Source: Conchocele bisecta (Eukaryota; Mollusca; Bivalvia; Lucinida; Thyasiridae). From it: a DNA stretch of 64,000 nt. How positions within the stretch are numbered: position 1 is the first letter of the stretch; each line of letters starts with the position of its first letter. This document shows positions 45,364 through 56,494 of the stretch, one piece after another. The DNA is taken from contig JAQRGA010000131.1 in assembly GCA_029237695.1 (NCBI GenBank), positions 1 through 64,000 of the forward strand. Direction: 5' to 3'. The position numbers and the translations under genes were made by a program. The notes under the pieces were generated by a model. That model had not been told where the DNA came from and ran no database searches. It saw only the letters and a list, made by a program, of their open reading frames with translations.

Positions 45364-45561
45364 CAGTAGCCTATTTCACAAAAATGGAAAGTATACTTCT
45401 CTTGCTAAGTACACGTTCAGGAAGAAATTTTCAAATTAAGGATACATTTATTAATTTTTATTATTCTGAATTTATTACTACATTATCACAGCAATTTTGG
45501 CTGTGATAATGTAATAAATTCAGTATAATAATTCTGCATACTTTTAATCATCAAATATATG
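45364..45561. mobile_element. Family C MITE (copy 8), 3' truncated
   Basis: Starts CAGTAGCCTATTTCAC, core palindrome intact, ends in ATCAAATATATGCCAG. It serves as the empty site for N2. Confidence 0.85.
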
Positions 45562-46017
45562 CCAGTATTTGAACGACTAATAGTATCTTGTGCTCGGCAT
45601 AGAACAGCATTGTTGAATTTTAAAGAAATACGCCGTCAACTGAATGTATCCCGTCGCTGTCGTGATTTGATAAAAACATGGACGTGACTAGTTAAGTCAA
45701 TCGTCAATACGCCAACGAATTCAAAGTCGTATATCACGAAATTAAAATATGGATGATGATGATGATGATATACATGCGCATTAAGTTGCAAGCAGATCGT
45801 TAATATTGTAAAGAGTTATTGGAGAATGGAGAAACACGATGTCATCTATAGAACCGGAAATATCGAAGTCATCTGACCGTGACCTTTGGGTGCAGGGAAG
45901 CATAGGTGGGGCAGGGAGTAAACATATGGATGATGATAACCATGCATATGAAGTGTATCAAGCGAATCGTTGATACGGTAAAGAAGTTATATGAGAATGG
46001 AAAAACGTAGGCATCTA
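45562..46017. other. Stretch with dispersed repeat
   Basis: GATGATGATGATGATG (45752-45768) and AGTAAACATATGGATGATG-type text related to the 10.6-11.3 kb tandem array. No gene supported. Confidence 0.4.
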
Positions 46018-46254
46018 CTGAACGTAAAATGTTTTATGTCGAAACACGGACGGCGCCGGATTCCTGACGAAAACCCATGCACCAGCATGCAGAAGATACT
46101 ACATAAGCATATTGTGTCTAGCAATCGGCGCAATAAATTTGCTCTGGCTACTAGACTAAAATGTGTTGATGAGATAGCTCTACAGCTGAGTGCGATCTAG
46201 TCAGCAAACGTATGCGTTTTTCTACGAGAAACACTTTACGTTTGTGCGGGGTGC

Positions 46255-46649
46255 CAGCGTTCCTGATAAGCTGCGTATTTGTTTAAATACCCAATTGCCA
46301 AAAACCGAATTGAAACCAGAAGTAGCGAGAATCAAAAAGCAATAAAACATTTATGGTACCTTTAGCATGCTACAGAAAACAATAAACATACCACAAATAT
46401 AGCATATTTTTCTTATTTTCCATAACAACACATCTTGGTATTTCAACATAATTGTCTCCAAGGAGACCATTCTAATAAAATGCCAATACATGTTTTCATT
46501 TGGAAGCAAACTATTGAATAATAGCTGTCTGTTGATGTGTAAACAGTAGTGTGATTTTGTTTTACCCAATTAAAATGTTGAAATACCCAATTGCTTCAGA
46601 AATGATGGAGTGACAATACTCAATTACTAATTCCTTATCTGGAGCGCTG
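46255..46649. mobile_element. Family H hAT-like element (copy 5)
   Basis: Ends CAGCGTTCCTGATAAGCTGC and CTTATCTGGAGCGCTG. Flanking GGGGTGCC (46248-46255) and GGGGTGCA (46649-46656) suggest a 7-8 bp target duplication, as expected for hAT. Confidence 0.75.
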
Positions 46650-47830
46650 GGGTGCAGTACCAATACACAAACTAATATCAAATAAACATAAAAGCATAAA
46701 ACTAACCTGTAATCACTAGTCAGCGGCGTCCACTATCTACAGGAACCGATCAAAACTCAACATCCACCTGCCAGTCCGAACTCTAGTTGACACATTGCCT
46801 GCGAAAATAACGGAACATTTTCCATTCAAACGTCTGAACCGCCTGCGTTAATATTGCCCAGATTATCAACGTTGTATTGGCAATGCCAACTTGTAATCAA
46901 AAAAAATTATTGTCTGAGCCTGAGCTGTACCACAGATCAGGCTCAGTCAATCAAACTGATTGCTTTCAAGCACAATACAGTATTTATAAATAAAGAAACT
47001 GACAAATACTGATAAGATTGGCGTAGGCGGTGGTGCAGCCATGTAATAACGGCTACATTAGTGAGGGACGGTAGTCAAATAAATTCACACATCTGGCTAA
47101 CTTTTCCAAATTTGGTACAATTCACATTCAGTAATACCGTTCAAGAATTTTGATGGAAGCCATCTGAATTTTCATGTTCTCGGATATTTATAGCAGAAAT
47201 CCAAGATGGCCGCCAGTAAAGCATGTCATTGGCATATCTTAACAATCGATGATGCTTTGTGCAAACATTTGATTTTGATGCAATAGTTTTTGAGATCACC
47301 GAGTATGTTGGTGAAGTTTGTGAAATGATTCTGGGTCAAAGTCAAGTTATGTAAGCCAAGGTCATGGTCAAATGACCCTGAAATGTTGAAATAGTCTTAT
47401 TCCAGTAATTGTCGTACCACGCTGTTTGTTGCCTTGTCAATTATAAGGAGTTAGAGCTGATTGATGAAGTACTTGACTGTTTTTGGAGGGGCGAGGGTGG
47501 GGGGATCAAGGTAGTATATTTTGTGGTCAACGTCAATGCAAGTTAGCATCGGCAAAGACCAAATTTACTGCATAATGGGCATACATTTGTTGATTATGTT
47601 AATTATTATCAGTAGAAGTAGACAGAAGAAAATGTATTTATTGAGTGGTATTTAATGGGGTGTTAGGTGATATAAGATACGTCATTTAGGCTGGGTTAAT
47701 GTGGTCGAATCCAGTATTTATGTACGGATGGGGGAAAACCTCAAAATCAAACCTAATTATTCACAAAAGATCTTTTATAGTCAGCCTTGAAATTAGAATA
47801 ATCTGATCTGGTGTGAGTTTCTCACCACAC
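46650..47830. other. Duplicated intergenic DNA
   Basis: Matches 55779-57470 apart from the D insertion in the latter. It holds GTCAAAGTCAAGTTATG and AGGTCATGGTCAAATGACC, a dispersed-repeat style, and a TTAA at 46848 that is the empty target of D5. No exon seen. Confidence 0.5.
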
Positions 47831-48139
47831 CAGTAGCCTATTGCATCAACATTGCAAAGTATACTTGTGTAGCAAAGTATACTTTGAGGGAGTAATCATT
47901 TATTTTTCCCGAAATACATTATGTCATATAGAACTAACGACGGCATAATTTTGATGATTAAAAGTATGCAAAATTATTATACTGAATGTATTACATTATC
48001 ACAGCCAAAATGGCTGTGATAATGTAATAAATTCAGTATAATAAAATAACTAATCAATGTATCATAACATTGAAAATTTCTTCCTCAAAGTATACTTTGC
48101 TAGATAAGTATACTTTGCAATGTTGTTGAAACAGGTTAT
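47831..48139. mobile_element. Family C palindromic MITE (copy 9)
   Basis: Core TTATCACAGCCAAAATGGCT; ends CAGTAGCCTATTGCATC and GTTGTTGAAACAGGTTA. Confidence 0.85.
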
Positions 48140-48177
48140 AGAGTCACTTAGCCCCACTCCATAAAGGTAAATAGGTT

Positions 48178-48704
48178 TACTGTCTGTTTCACGTTTTGCT
48201 GTCGACAAACGTTTGGCCATTAAACACATTAAATCTAAAACATATTTAAAAGTAAGTACTTTTTCATCAATAACAAGAATGTCACCCTCCCCAAAAAGAA
48301 TTATTTGATGAAATTCCATCAAATATTGATTTTATTGCGAGAAAACGATTTTCCTTTAGGAATTTAACAAGGGGAGTCAATTTCCAAAACTTTTGGAAAT
48401 TGACACCGAAACCTGGCGATATAGCTTAAAAATGATGTAACTAAGAAAACAAGTTATATTTTGAAAATCGGTCCACAAATAAAAAAAAAATATAAAAAAA
48501 ATTTATTTTTAGCCCCTATGTTAAATTCCTATAGGAAAATATTTTCAATAAAATCAATATTTGATGAAATTTCATCAAATTTATTTTTTTGGGGAGGGTG
48601 ACTTTTTTTGTTATTGATAAAAAGTACTTACTTTTAAATATTTGTTAGATTTAATGTGTTTAATAGCCAAAAATTCGTTGGCAGCAAAACGTGGAAAGAC
48701 AGTA
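48178..48704. mobile_element. Foldback element with TACTGTCTG ends enclosing family F
   Basis: The outer arms TACTGTCTGTTTCACGTTTT / AAACGTGGAAAGACAGTA extend about 100 bp each and include AAGTAAGTACTTTTTCATCA. The inner F palindrome (48283-48603) begins GTCACCCTCCCC. Copy 2 is at 57819-59549. Confidence 0.85.
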
Positions 48705-48875
48705 GTACTATTGTTAATACTGTTGTAATGGATATATAGGGGATATTTACGTTAAGCAAGAAGATATAGCATGTGCACGCACACACGGCCCTTGTCACGG
48801 TCTGACATATCGGCATTGTGCAATAGGAGAATGAACTAACTAGGTTAAACTAGTTAAACTAGTGGTTCATAATGA

Positions 48876-48988
48876 TGATATATGCGATACAGTCGAAATA
48901 TGTGCATTAAATGAAGGCGACGATGAGGCGGTGAGCCTCATCGTCTCCTTCATTTAATGCACATATTTCGACTGTATCGCATATATCA
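48876..48988. repeat. Long hairpin, complete in SD copy 1
   Basis: Arms TGATATATGCGATACAGTCG... and the inverse ending ACTGTATCGCATATATCA, about 50 bp each, with an inner stem GATGAGGC / GCCTCATC around GGTGA. SD copy 2 has only one arm. Confidence 0.95.
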
Positions 48989-49182
48989 GTAAATTCGGAA
49001 ACAAATGGACCAACGGTCATTGGCCTGATAATTTACGGGCACATGCCCGGGTATGGAAGGTCTTCGAATATAAGAGGGAAAAAGGCAAGAAAGTCAAGCC
49101 ATGAGGGCCAGGGTCACCTTTCGCATGCTCTCAACCAACTACCCGCGAGAAAAAGAATTGATGCAAGTTATGCAATCAACAG

Positions 49183-49252
49183 AATTGTTAATTCGTGGGA
49201 ACGAATTGTTAAATTGAGGGAACGAATTGATACTTCGTGGGAACGAATTAAT
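49183..49252. repeat. Family P fragment (copy 2)
   Basis: AATTGTTAATTCGTGGGAAC followed by GAGGGAACGAATTG. Confidence 0.75.
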
Positions 49253-49344
49253 AAAAAAAAGAAGTCTACGTCCCCTGCCAGGCTCCGTATCATTACTTAT
49301 TCTCATTCTGCAGATACATTTGAATCAGACCAAGTTTAAACAAC

Positions 49345-49856
49345 TTAAAGGTAGATGCCCACTCAGTAGGCACATACTGTTCTTTATAGGAATTAAATAA
49401 GTGCATACTTGTGTCACTATTCCACCAGTTCTAAAACTTACGAATGCCCGCTCTATAGATACAATCAGTTACTAGTAATAAGTATTTTTCTGATAGTGAC
49501 GCGCAGTGGTATCAGGCTATTTTAATATGCAAATGAGGCATAATATTTTTTAATTATTTATACTAATTAAATATGTCACCCGAAAATATAATATTTTCGA
49601 CAGATTATAAAGTATGATCATTGCACATAAACAAATAAATACAGATAATAAATAGTAATGTCGTTAACATTTTAAGGAAACACGGTTATCGCCCCTGATA
49701 TCATTGGGGACATTTACATCTGATATAAACTGTATACAATGCCAATCAATGTGTGGGATAATGGTGAATGAATGTTTATTTTGCCAGAAAATGTCTCAGA
49801 TGATGCCGCAGATATAAAGAACATGTTGTGCCTACTGAGTGGGCATGTACCTTTAA
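49345..49856. mobile_element. Family D TTAA element, full length (copy 4)
   Basis: TTAAAGGTAGATGCCCACTC to GTGGGCATGTACCTTTAA; 512 bp; ATGCAAAT present at ~49528. Confidence 0.85.
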
Positions 49857-49896
49857 GACATTCGATTCCGTCCGATTCAAATTTCTCTGCAGAATG

Positions 49897-50105
49897 TTAA
49901 CACTAACTACACAAGTAATACTGCTAAATTGTTGTTGTCTGCTTATTTGTATTTTCCATTTTTCTTTGCAATTACACGGATTGAAAGCGCTTGAGAATCA
50001 TTTCCAATACTGAAGTGCTGCCAAACCATGTTTTTATTGCGAAGGAAGTCAAAATATCGAACAACAGCAGACGACAATTTTCGTTTCCAGCAGTCTAAGG
50101 GTTAA
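49897..50105. mobile_element. Diverged family B MITE (copy 4)
   Basis: GTTAACACTAACTACACAAG at the left is weak; the right end CAGCAGTCTAAGGGTTAA is good, and the interior TTGCTGTCTGC-like and GAAGTGCTGCCAAACCATG text matches B. Confidence 0.5.
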
Positions 50106-50223
50106 ACTGTTGTACCACTTACCAGTTGCTATAATTAGAATTCAAGGAAAACGTATATCTCCTATTACCAGAAGCCACCATATTTCAAGGAACTGATATT
50201 GAACAAAGAACACAACCGGACAG

Positions 50224-51742
50224 CTATATATATATGGGCCGCGCTCTGTGAAAACCGGCCTTAATGACAACGTCATGAAAGCATGAAAATGACGTCGCAA
50301 AGTTACGCTTGAAACCAGCGTCACGTCGGATTTTGACACTTGAAATAGTTGCGTCATTGCAATAAGTTGACGTTGTCCTATATATAACCGTACTGTACGT
50401 TTTACTATTTGGGGCTCAGAAACATTTTAATGCTGGATACGCGTAGCAGAATTTTACAGTTGTTCCATAGTGGTTCAGACAGTTGTCTGTTTTTTCGGTT
50501 TCATTTAAGGAAACACGTAGTGATTTTGTTGAATTTTGTTTCATATATGGACGACATTTGAAACTAAATAACCATACAACCGGTAGTTTTAGATAACACC
50601 ATCACATAATCAGTATTATGTAACAAAAAGAGCTGGGCACAGGGCTTAATTCGTTTAATTTACTGTTTCGCCTGTCAAATGTTTTAAAAGTCAACATAAA
50701 AATACGATTTGGAAATTTTCAGAAAAATAAGCGTATCACAGATGTATACTTAAGTCTTATGGTAGTGCCAACATATACGCCGCTCCTGGCATATCGCATT
50801 ATGGTGACACTGGGCCAAGCATGTTTTAGTATTTAGTGTGTTGGTATTGTGTCACATGCATATTTACTGTGACACAATAATCATGGTTATATCAGATTAT
50901 TGTAATACAAAAGTGTAGCCACCATGGACGTAGCCTACTGATTTCTATCTGTATCGTCTACCACTTACGTGTTCGGTGTCACATACTATTTAGCGACTTT
51001 CAAAAACTATCGCATTGAATCAGCCGTATGATTGTCGTTTGATAATAATGTAAATATTCTTTAAAATGACCACTTGTAAATATGGTTATATGAATGTATA
51101 GTAATTTTACTAGTATATTTGCAATCATTGCAGACACTGATCAGACGGCACAGATGCACAGGTCTCCAACATTTACACATTTAAGAAGTCCGACTTTGCC
51201 AGATTGTTGTTAATTGTCTTACATTGTACTACATTGTACTGAATAATGCACGTCTGCGTGCTTTGTTTGTTATCAAAGGGCCGTTCTAGTCGGAGGCGTG
51301 TAAATATATATATATTAATATGTAAATATATAATACAAAAGCACATGCACACCTTAAACGCGTCTACATTCAAATGAGCCGCCTCGAACAATAGTCGCAG
51401 GGTGTGGAGGTCATTACAACAAAATCAATGTTGTGATCGGGACAAATTTAGTGTGTAAATCACTGACTGTGTTATAGTGTGCAGTTATGCAAAATACATG
51501 TACGTACGCCACGGTGATTTCAGGTTAGGGTGGGGGGAGGGCGGGACTTCTTAATTGAAATAGTTTACTATACTTTCGAACTAGCACCGTTTGTTCGTCG
51601 ATCAAGAGGAGCTGGGGAGACTGCTAGGTGGGTCCGGCAGTAGGCCCTCCGGAATATGTTTAATATTTACACCCCATTTTGCTGCGTTATGGCGCATTTT
51701 AGAGCAAAATTATCTTTACTCGCCGAATTTAGGGGTGAGGGT

Positions 51743-51774
<32 letters not shown>

Positions 51775-52974
51775 GGTTTCCCCTACGTGAATCCGCCCTT
51801 GTTTTTAGCATGGCTGTTTCTTTGCTTACAAATGCGCTGAATGTACTTCTTCTGAAACACAACAAAACTAAATTGCACATTTCATTTTCAAATTAATTAT
51901 TCCCGACGAGAGAATATACTGCCGGTATTTTTATCGGGACATGTAACAATTATACAACCATGTATGTTACATCTCCACATTTTCCCGGCAGTGGCGGTGG
52001 TGCCAGTCGAGGGAGTGTGGGTCAGAGCAGCATTTTCCCATAGACCTGCTACCTGCTAGTACGGGGTACATGTACATTAGCCCGTCCGCAAGTCATATTG
52101 GCTACACAGTCCCGCTTTCTGAGATGTAAATTTAATTCCGAGAGTCGGGAATGAACAGTCGATTTGTAGTTTGTTTAAAAATGCCCGGGGGTGTCCGACT
52201 ACCCTCTAGACCCCACCGGGCGCTGAAGTCATTGATATGTGCAGCCATAGACCTATCCAAATTCTGGTCATTCATTTCTACAGAAATAAAATGCATTTGT
52301 TTCAATCACCGATACAATGTGCATATAATTTACAATTTCCAACACCAGGAATGCCGTTTTGTTTTTTGGTCTTTTGTGACGTATTGCCTAAATCAATAAA
52401 TGACGTCACAAATAACTGTAAATGACGCCAATTCTTAAATAATTACATTGTATCTTTCTGACGACACACGTATATGAATCTATTATGGCGATGGTGGCAA
52501 ATTACGAAGCCACAGGTCGGCTAATTATAGATTTAAAATCAATAGTTGTGCGTTTGTTTTGTTCACTACATGTACATACCATAGTTTTATTCTGATGAAT
52601 GTTTGATAGTATACATACTAACACTTGTAGATCCAGTTAGTGCAACTTATCAGGAAATACAGTTTACAGCAAGCACCGTCAATGAGTCTATGAACACTCA
52701 TTTCTACTGTAGGCTGTTGAGTTGCATTGTACAAACGTCGCCGTTTCAATAACGTCATTTTCTCGATGACGTTACGTTTTTTTTCGTGCGTGATTCACAT
52801 GGTGCTACAAAAAGTGAGATAAAACAAAAACTATTAAACATAATTGCATTTACTTTTCAGAATATTGTTTTTGAAAGGTGTCCGCATCAGAAAATGTAAA
52901 AAAATGCAAATTGAAAATGTTGTCATTAAGGCCGATTTTCACAGAGCGCGGCCCATATATATACAGGGATCCTC
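50224..52974. mobile_element. Region bounded by inverted T termini, 2.75 kb
   Basis: Left GGGCCGCGCTCTGTGAAAAC and right TTTTCACAGAGCGCGGCCC are matched inverted ends with identical variants (CTCTGTG/CACAGAG). They continue into CCTTAATGACAAC / GTTGTCATTAAGG and are flanked by TATATATA. The matched variants favour one element over two. The interior shows no transposase; it has a 26-G run at 51743-51768 and otherwise unremarkable DNA. Confidence 0.5.
51743..51768. repeat. Poly-G tract (26 G)
   Basis: Uninterrupted G run, likely length-variable. Confidence 0.95.
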
Positions 52975-53384
52975 CAGATTATCGGACAAAAATGGCAGTG
53001 ATTTTACAATATTTTTCTTTAAATAGCAGCTATGGGTATACAATTTTCACAGAACAATCCTCGGTTCTTTCTTTCTCAATGCATGTAAACTATTTAGCCG
53101 TTTTTCTCACTTAAAATTTGGTCAGATCATCAGTTGTAAGATTGCCCCAAAATTAACATCTACAATCAGTTATCCGGACAAAAGTATAATAGTTTTATAA
53201 CTTCTATTCTCACATTGAAATCATAAGTTTATCGCCCGTAAACCAGTGTAAACAGCATTGTGTAGTCCTGCAGAAAAATCAGTCACCCTTCGCTTCTTGG
53301 AAAACACCATATTTATATAATTGATTGTATTTATAAAACAACTCGGCAATGACGTATTGGGCACACTCGATTACATGCAGAATT

Positions 53385-53597
53385 CTTGAAAATTCAAGAA
53401 AAGAACTTGAAAATTCAAGAAAACATCTTGAAAATTCAAGAATGTATCTTGAAAATTCAAGAAAAGATCTCCGAGTCAATTCAAGAAAATATCTGAAAAT
53501 TCAAGAAAAGATCTCTAAAAAAGATCTTGAAAATTCAAGAAAAGATCTCGAAAATTCAAGAAAAGATCTTGAAAATTCAAGAAAAGATCTTGAATAA
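53385..53597 (+). repeat. 21-bp palindromic minisatellite
   Basis: About nine units of AAAAGATCTTGAAAATTCAA plus G. The unit contains the self-complementary CTTGAAAATTCAAG, so the array can form many small hairpins. It is translatable as ENSRKDL heptads but has no gene context. Confidence 0.92.
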
Positions 53598-53954
53598 ATG
53601 GAAATAAAAAAAAAGTGAAGTGGTACTAACAGGTATAAGAAACATAAATATTTGTGTTTCTTGTATCGGGTTCCATAGCGCACCTATTATAAGGGATTGT
53701 TGATCTATCGTGAAAATCTTGTTGGAAGTAAATGTCAATTGTCACGTAGGCAGGTTACGTCGGTAGCTATTCTAAGTATGTATGGTCGCTGTCAAGGACA
53801 AGTTGACATATTTTGTGTCTTAAAGCAAATGTTCATTTACATATTTTAAACCATTTCATGTCAGATACTGAGTTTTCAGACAGTCATCATTTCTCCCGGC
53901 ATATACAGATTTCGACTGCTCACTCGGCCCGCCCAGAAGGCACGGTCCTGGGGG
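53598..53954. other. Stretch without recognised gene
   Basis: No repeat or exon recognised. Confidence 0.35.
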
Positions 53955-54094
53955 CCGTTTCACTAAACTTCGTACGACTAAAATGTTTGTAAGTGCAAAT
54001 TTAGGATCGTCTGTACATTTCAATTGAAGGATTTACATTTATTGACCATAGGCTGCATATGCATATTATTTGCGTAGGATGTTTAGTGAAACGG
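53955..54094. mobile_element. Family A element, internally deleted
   Basis: Full left terminus CCGTTTCACTAAACTTCGTA, short interior, then GATGTTTAGTGAAACGG. Confidence 0.8.
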
Positions 54095-54267
54095 CCCCCT
54101 CCCTGGTGGACAGACACAATCCACACCACACGGGGTAATGTCAAGTGGACCACGGGTACATGTGTAGTATATGGAATGCAATGGGTTAAGGTAGCAAGAC
54201 GAAACCATGTATTCAAATTAGAGGCGTAAATATACGTTCCTTTGCGGCGAGGAAATGAAATGTGTAT

Positions 54268-54555
54268 AGGAATGAATGGTCTTTTTGTGGAATTTTTCGG
54301 GGTATGAACTTGAAAAAGTCGTGGAAATACTGGACGAAGGCCGGAAGGCCTCGTCCAGTATTCCCGCGACTTTTGCAAGGTTATATCCCCGATAAATTAA
54401 AAAAAGGCCATTCATTCCTTATAATTCCAGCATTTGAAATAAATTCATCACGAAAATGTGTTTATTTTGACAGACGGCAGCCATTTGTTTACATTGATAG
54501 CACTGACAGCGCACGTGTAGAAAGTAGTTCGGCGTGGGAGTTTACTGGGATATAA
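54268..54555 (+). mobile_element. Family Y element (hairpin at one end)
   Basis: A hairpin occupies 54268-54420 (GGAATGAATGGTCTTTTTG... and its inverse, inner stem TACTGGACGA / TCGTCCAGTA). The unpaired half ends GAGTTTACTGGGATATAAAT. An inverted copy lies at 59755-60110. Confidence 0.75.
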
Positions 54556-54557
54556 AT

Positions 54558-55150
54558 GGTGATGTGAGAATACTCGTTACAAATTTTAGTCTGGCCGGGT
54601 CTCATAGTTATTGATAAAAGATGAACAGTGTAGACCATGGTCACACAGTTTCAATATTCAAACAACAAGTTGGTGAACACATCTACATGTTTATTGAGCT
54701 GAACATATGTTATAACGTGATCGAAATCGGCACAGTCATGGATGTTCGGCGAACATCATTTATTGCGCAATTTCCGTCGGCTGTACGGTAGATTGGTTAT
54801 TATCTACATGTACACTGTTTACGAAGCCATATATGGCGCATTCTCACGGTATTTTAAATCATTTAGCAACATGCTTTCCTCCTCGCCGTATTTATCAAAT
54901 TAATTGAGAAAAGTTTACTGGCCGTTTTTATCATGCTCCCCAAGCAGCCGATTGTACACGGTGTGTGCACTTGATTATCGGGACCGGGCGCTTGTATTGA
55001 AAAGAGGCAAAGCGTACAGAATAAAGGAATTAACAGTATTTTCGAAGTAATACATGTAATAAGTGCTATCATTTGATCAGTACCATACAGTATTAATTAC
55101 TTGTTTGTGCAGTGTTAGCTTAACAAAAAGTAAATATCGCGGAAAATCCT
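54558..55150. other. Stretch without recognised gene
   Basis: AT-rich, no supported exon or shared repeat noticed. Confidence 0.35.
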
Positions 55151-55378
55151 GAACGTAAAATGGTCGAAACATGCGCGGCACCGGATTCCTGACGAAAACC
55201 CATGCACCAGCATACGGAAGATACTACATAAGCATATTTTGTCTAGCAACCTGCGCAATAAATTTGCTCTGGCTACTAGACTAAAATGTGTTGATGAGAT
55301 AGCTCTATAGCTGAGTGCTATCTAGTCAGCAAACGTATGCGTTTTTCGACGTGAAACACTTTACGCTGGTGCGGGGTG

Positions 55379-55778
55379 CCAGCTCCAGATAAGCTGCGTA
55401 TTTGCTTAAATACCCAAATAAAATTGCCAAAAACCGAATTGAAACCAGAAGTAGCGAGTATCAAAAAGCAATAAAAATGTTATGGTACATTTATCATGCT
55501 AAAGAAAACAATAAACAGACCACAAATATAGCATAATTTTCTTTATTTTTCATGACAACACATCTTGGTATTTCATCAGAATTGTCTCCAAGGAGACAAT
55601 TCCAATAAAATGCCAATACATGTTTTCATTTGGAAGCAAACTATTAAATAATAGCTGTCTGTTGATGTGTAAACAGTAGTGTGATTTTATTTTACCAATT
55701 AAAATATTGAAATACACAATTGCTTCAGAAATGATGGAGTGACAATACTCAATTACTATTTCCTTATCTGGAGCGCTG
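55379..55778. mobile_element. Family H hAT-like element (copy 6)
   Basis: Paralogue of 46255-46649 with the same flanks (GGGGTGC). Confidence 0.75.
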
Positions 55779-56195
55779 GGGTGCAGTAGCAATACACAAA
55801 ATAATACCAAATAAACCTAATAGAATAAAACTAACCTGTGATCACTGGTCAGCGGCGTCCACTATATACAGGAACCGATAAAAGCTGTCAACATCCACCT
55901 GTCAGTCGAACCTTAGTTGACACCTTGCCTGCGAAAATAACGGAATATTTTCCATTCAAACTTCTGAACAGCCTGCGTTAAATGTACATGCCCACGCAGT
56001 AGGCACAAAATGTTCTTTAGAGGAATTAAATAAGTGTATAATTATGTCACTATTCCACAAGTTCTAAATATTCCGAGTGCCCGCTATACAAGTATAATCA
56101 TTTATTAATTATCAATTTACTGTTAGCGACGCGCGGCGGTAACAGTCTATTTTGATAATGTGCGGGGACGACGACTTTCGCATCACGGCTTACGG

Positions 56196-56207
56196 TGCGC
56201 ATGCGCA
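56196..56207. promoter_or_regulatory. NRF-1-like palindromic site
   Basis: TGCGCATGCGCA is the textbook NRF-1 binding palindrome, 52 nt upstream of an ATG in good context, inside a CpG-rich island in D5. Function is inferred. Confidence 0.55.
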
Positions 56208-56258
56208 GTATACTACGCGCGCCAGTAGGCTTCCCACTATGTAAACAAGAATATCAAC

Positions 56259-56306
56259 ATGGCGAAACGTCCAGGACGGAAATTGTATCCGTGTCAGTGT
56301 CAGTGA
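56259..56306 (+). CDS. Start codon and short frame inside D5 (MAKRPGRKLYPCQCQ)
   Basis: ATG in strong context (TATCAACATGGCG) opens a 15-codon frame, then TGA. With the NRF-1-like site and CpG island just upstream this looks like a captured promoter plus the first codons of a host gene, possibly leading to a donor further on (ATTG|GTAAAA at ~56318), although the frame closes before it. It may also be chance. No protein family can be assigned from 15 residues. Confidence 0.25.
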   Translation: MAKRPGRKLYPCQCQ

Positions 56307-56494
56307 CGCGTATTGGTAAAAATAGCACGAGGTCAGAAAATACCCTTTCTGGTCGCGGCATATAAAATATAAATTAACACGCGCCGTAATTAAAAATAAC
56401 TCGTTAGTGGGTAGACAAATGGCTCATATAAGGCATAACAGAAAATGAAAAGTAGTAGTACAGTGTAACCTGCTGCGTGGGCATGTACCTTTAA

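Larger units (their letters stand above)
46018..49913. repeat. Large segmental duplication, copy 1
   Basis: Collinear with 55151-60931 from CTGAACGTAAAATG to TGTTAACACTAACTACACAA. It contains H, C, F, hairpin, P and D elements. Copy 2 is longer by three insertions. Confidence 0.92.
55978..56494. mobile_element. Family D TTAA element (D5) with GC-rich cargo
   Basis: TTAAATGTACATGCCCACGC to CGTGGGCATGTACCTTTAA. The paralogous empty site at 46848-46851 has a single TTAA between GCCTGCG and TATTGCCC, proving a TTAA target duplication. The central part is unlike other D copies and is CpG-rich. Confidence 0.92.

Noticed and set aside
51591..51896. 101-codon frame as a gene
   Set aside because: It runs through a 26-G homopolymer (poly-Gly) and lacks splice or codon support.
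53349..53597. Coiled-coil protein from ENSRKDL heptads
   Set aside because: It is encoded only by the 21-bp minisatellite and ends with it.
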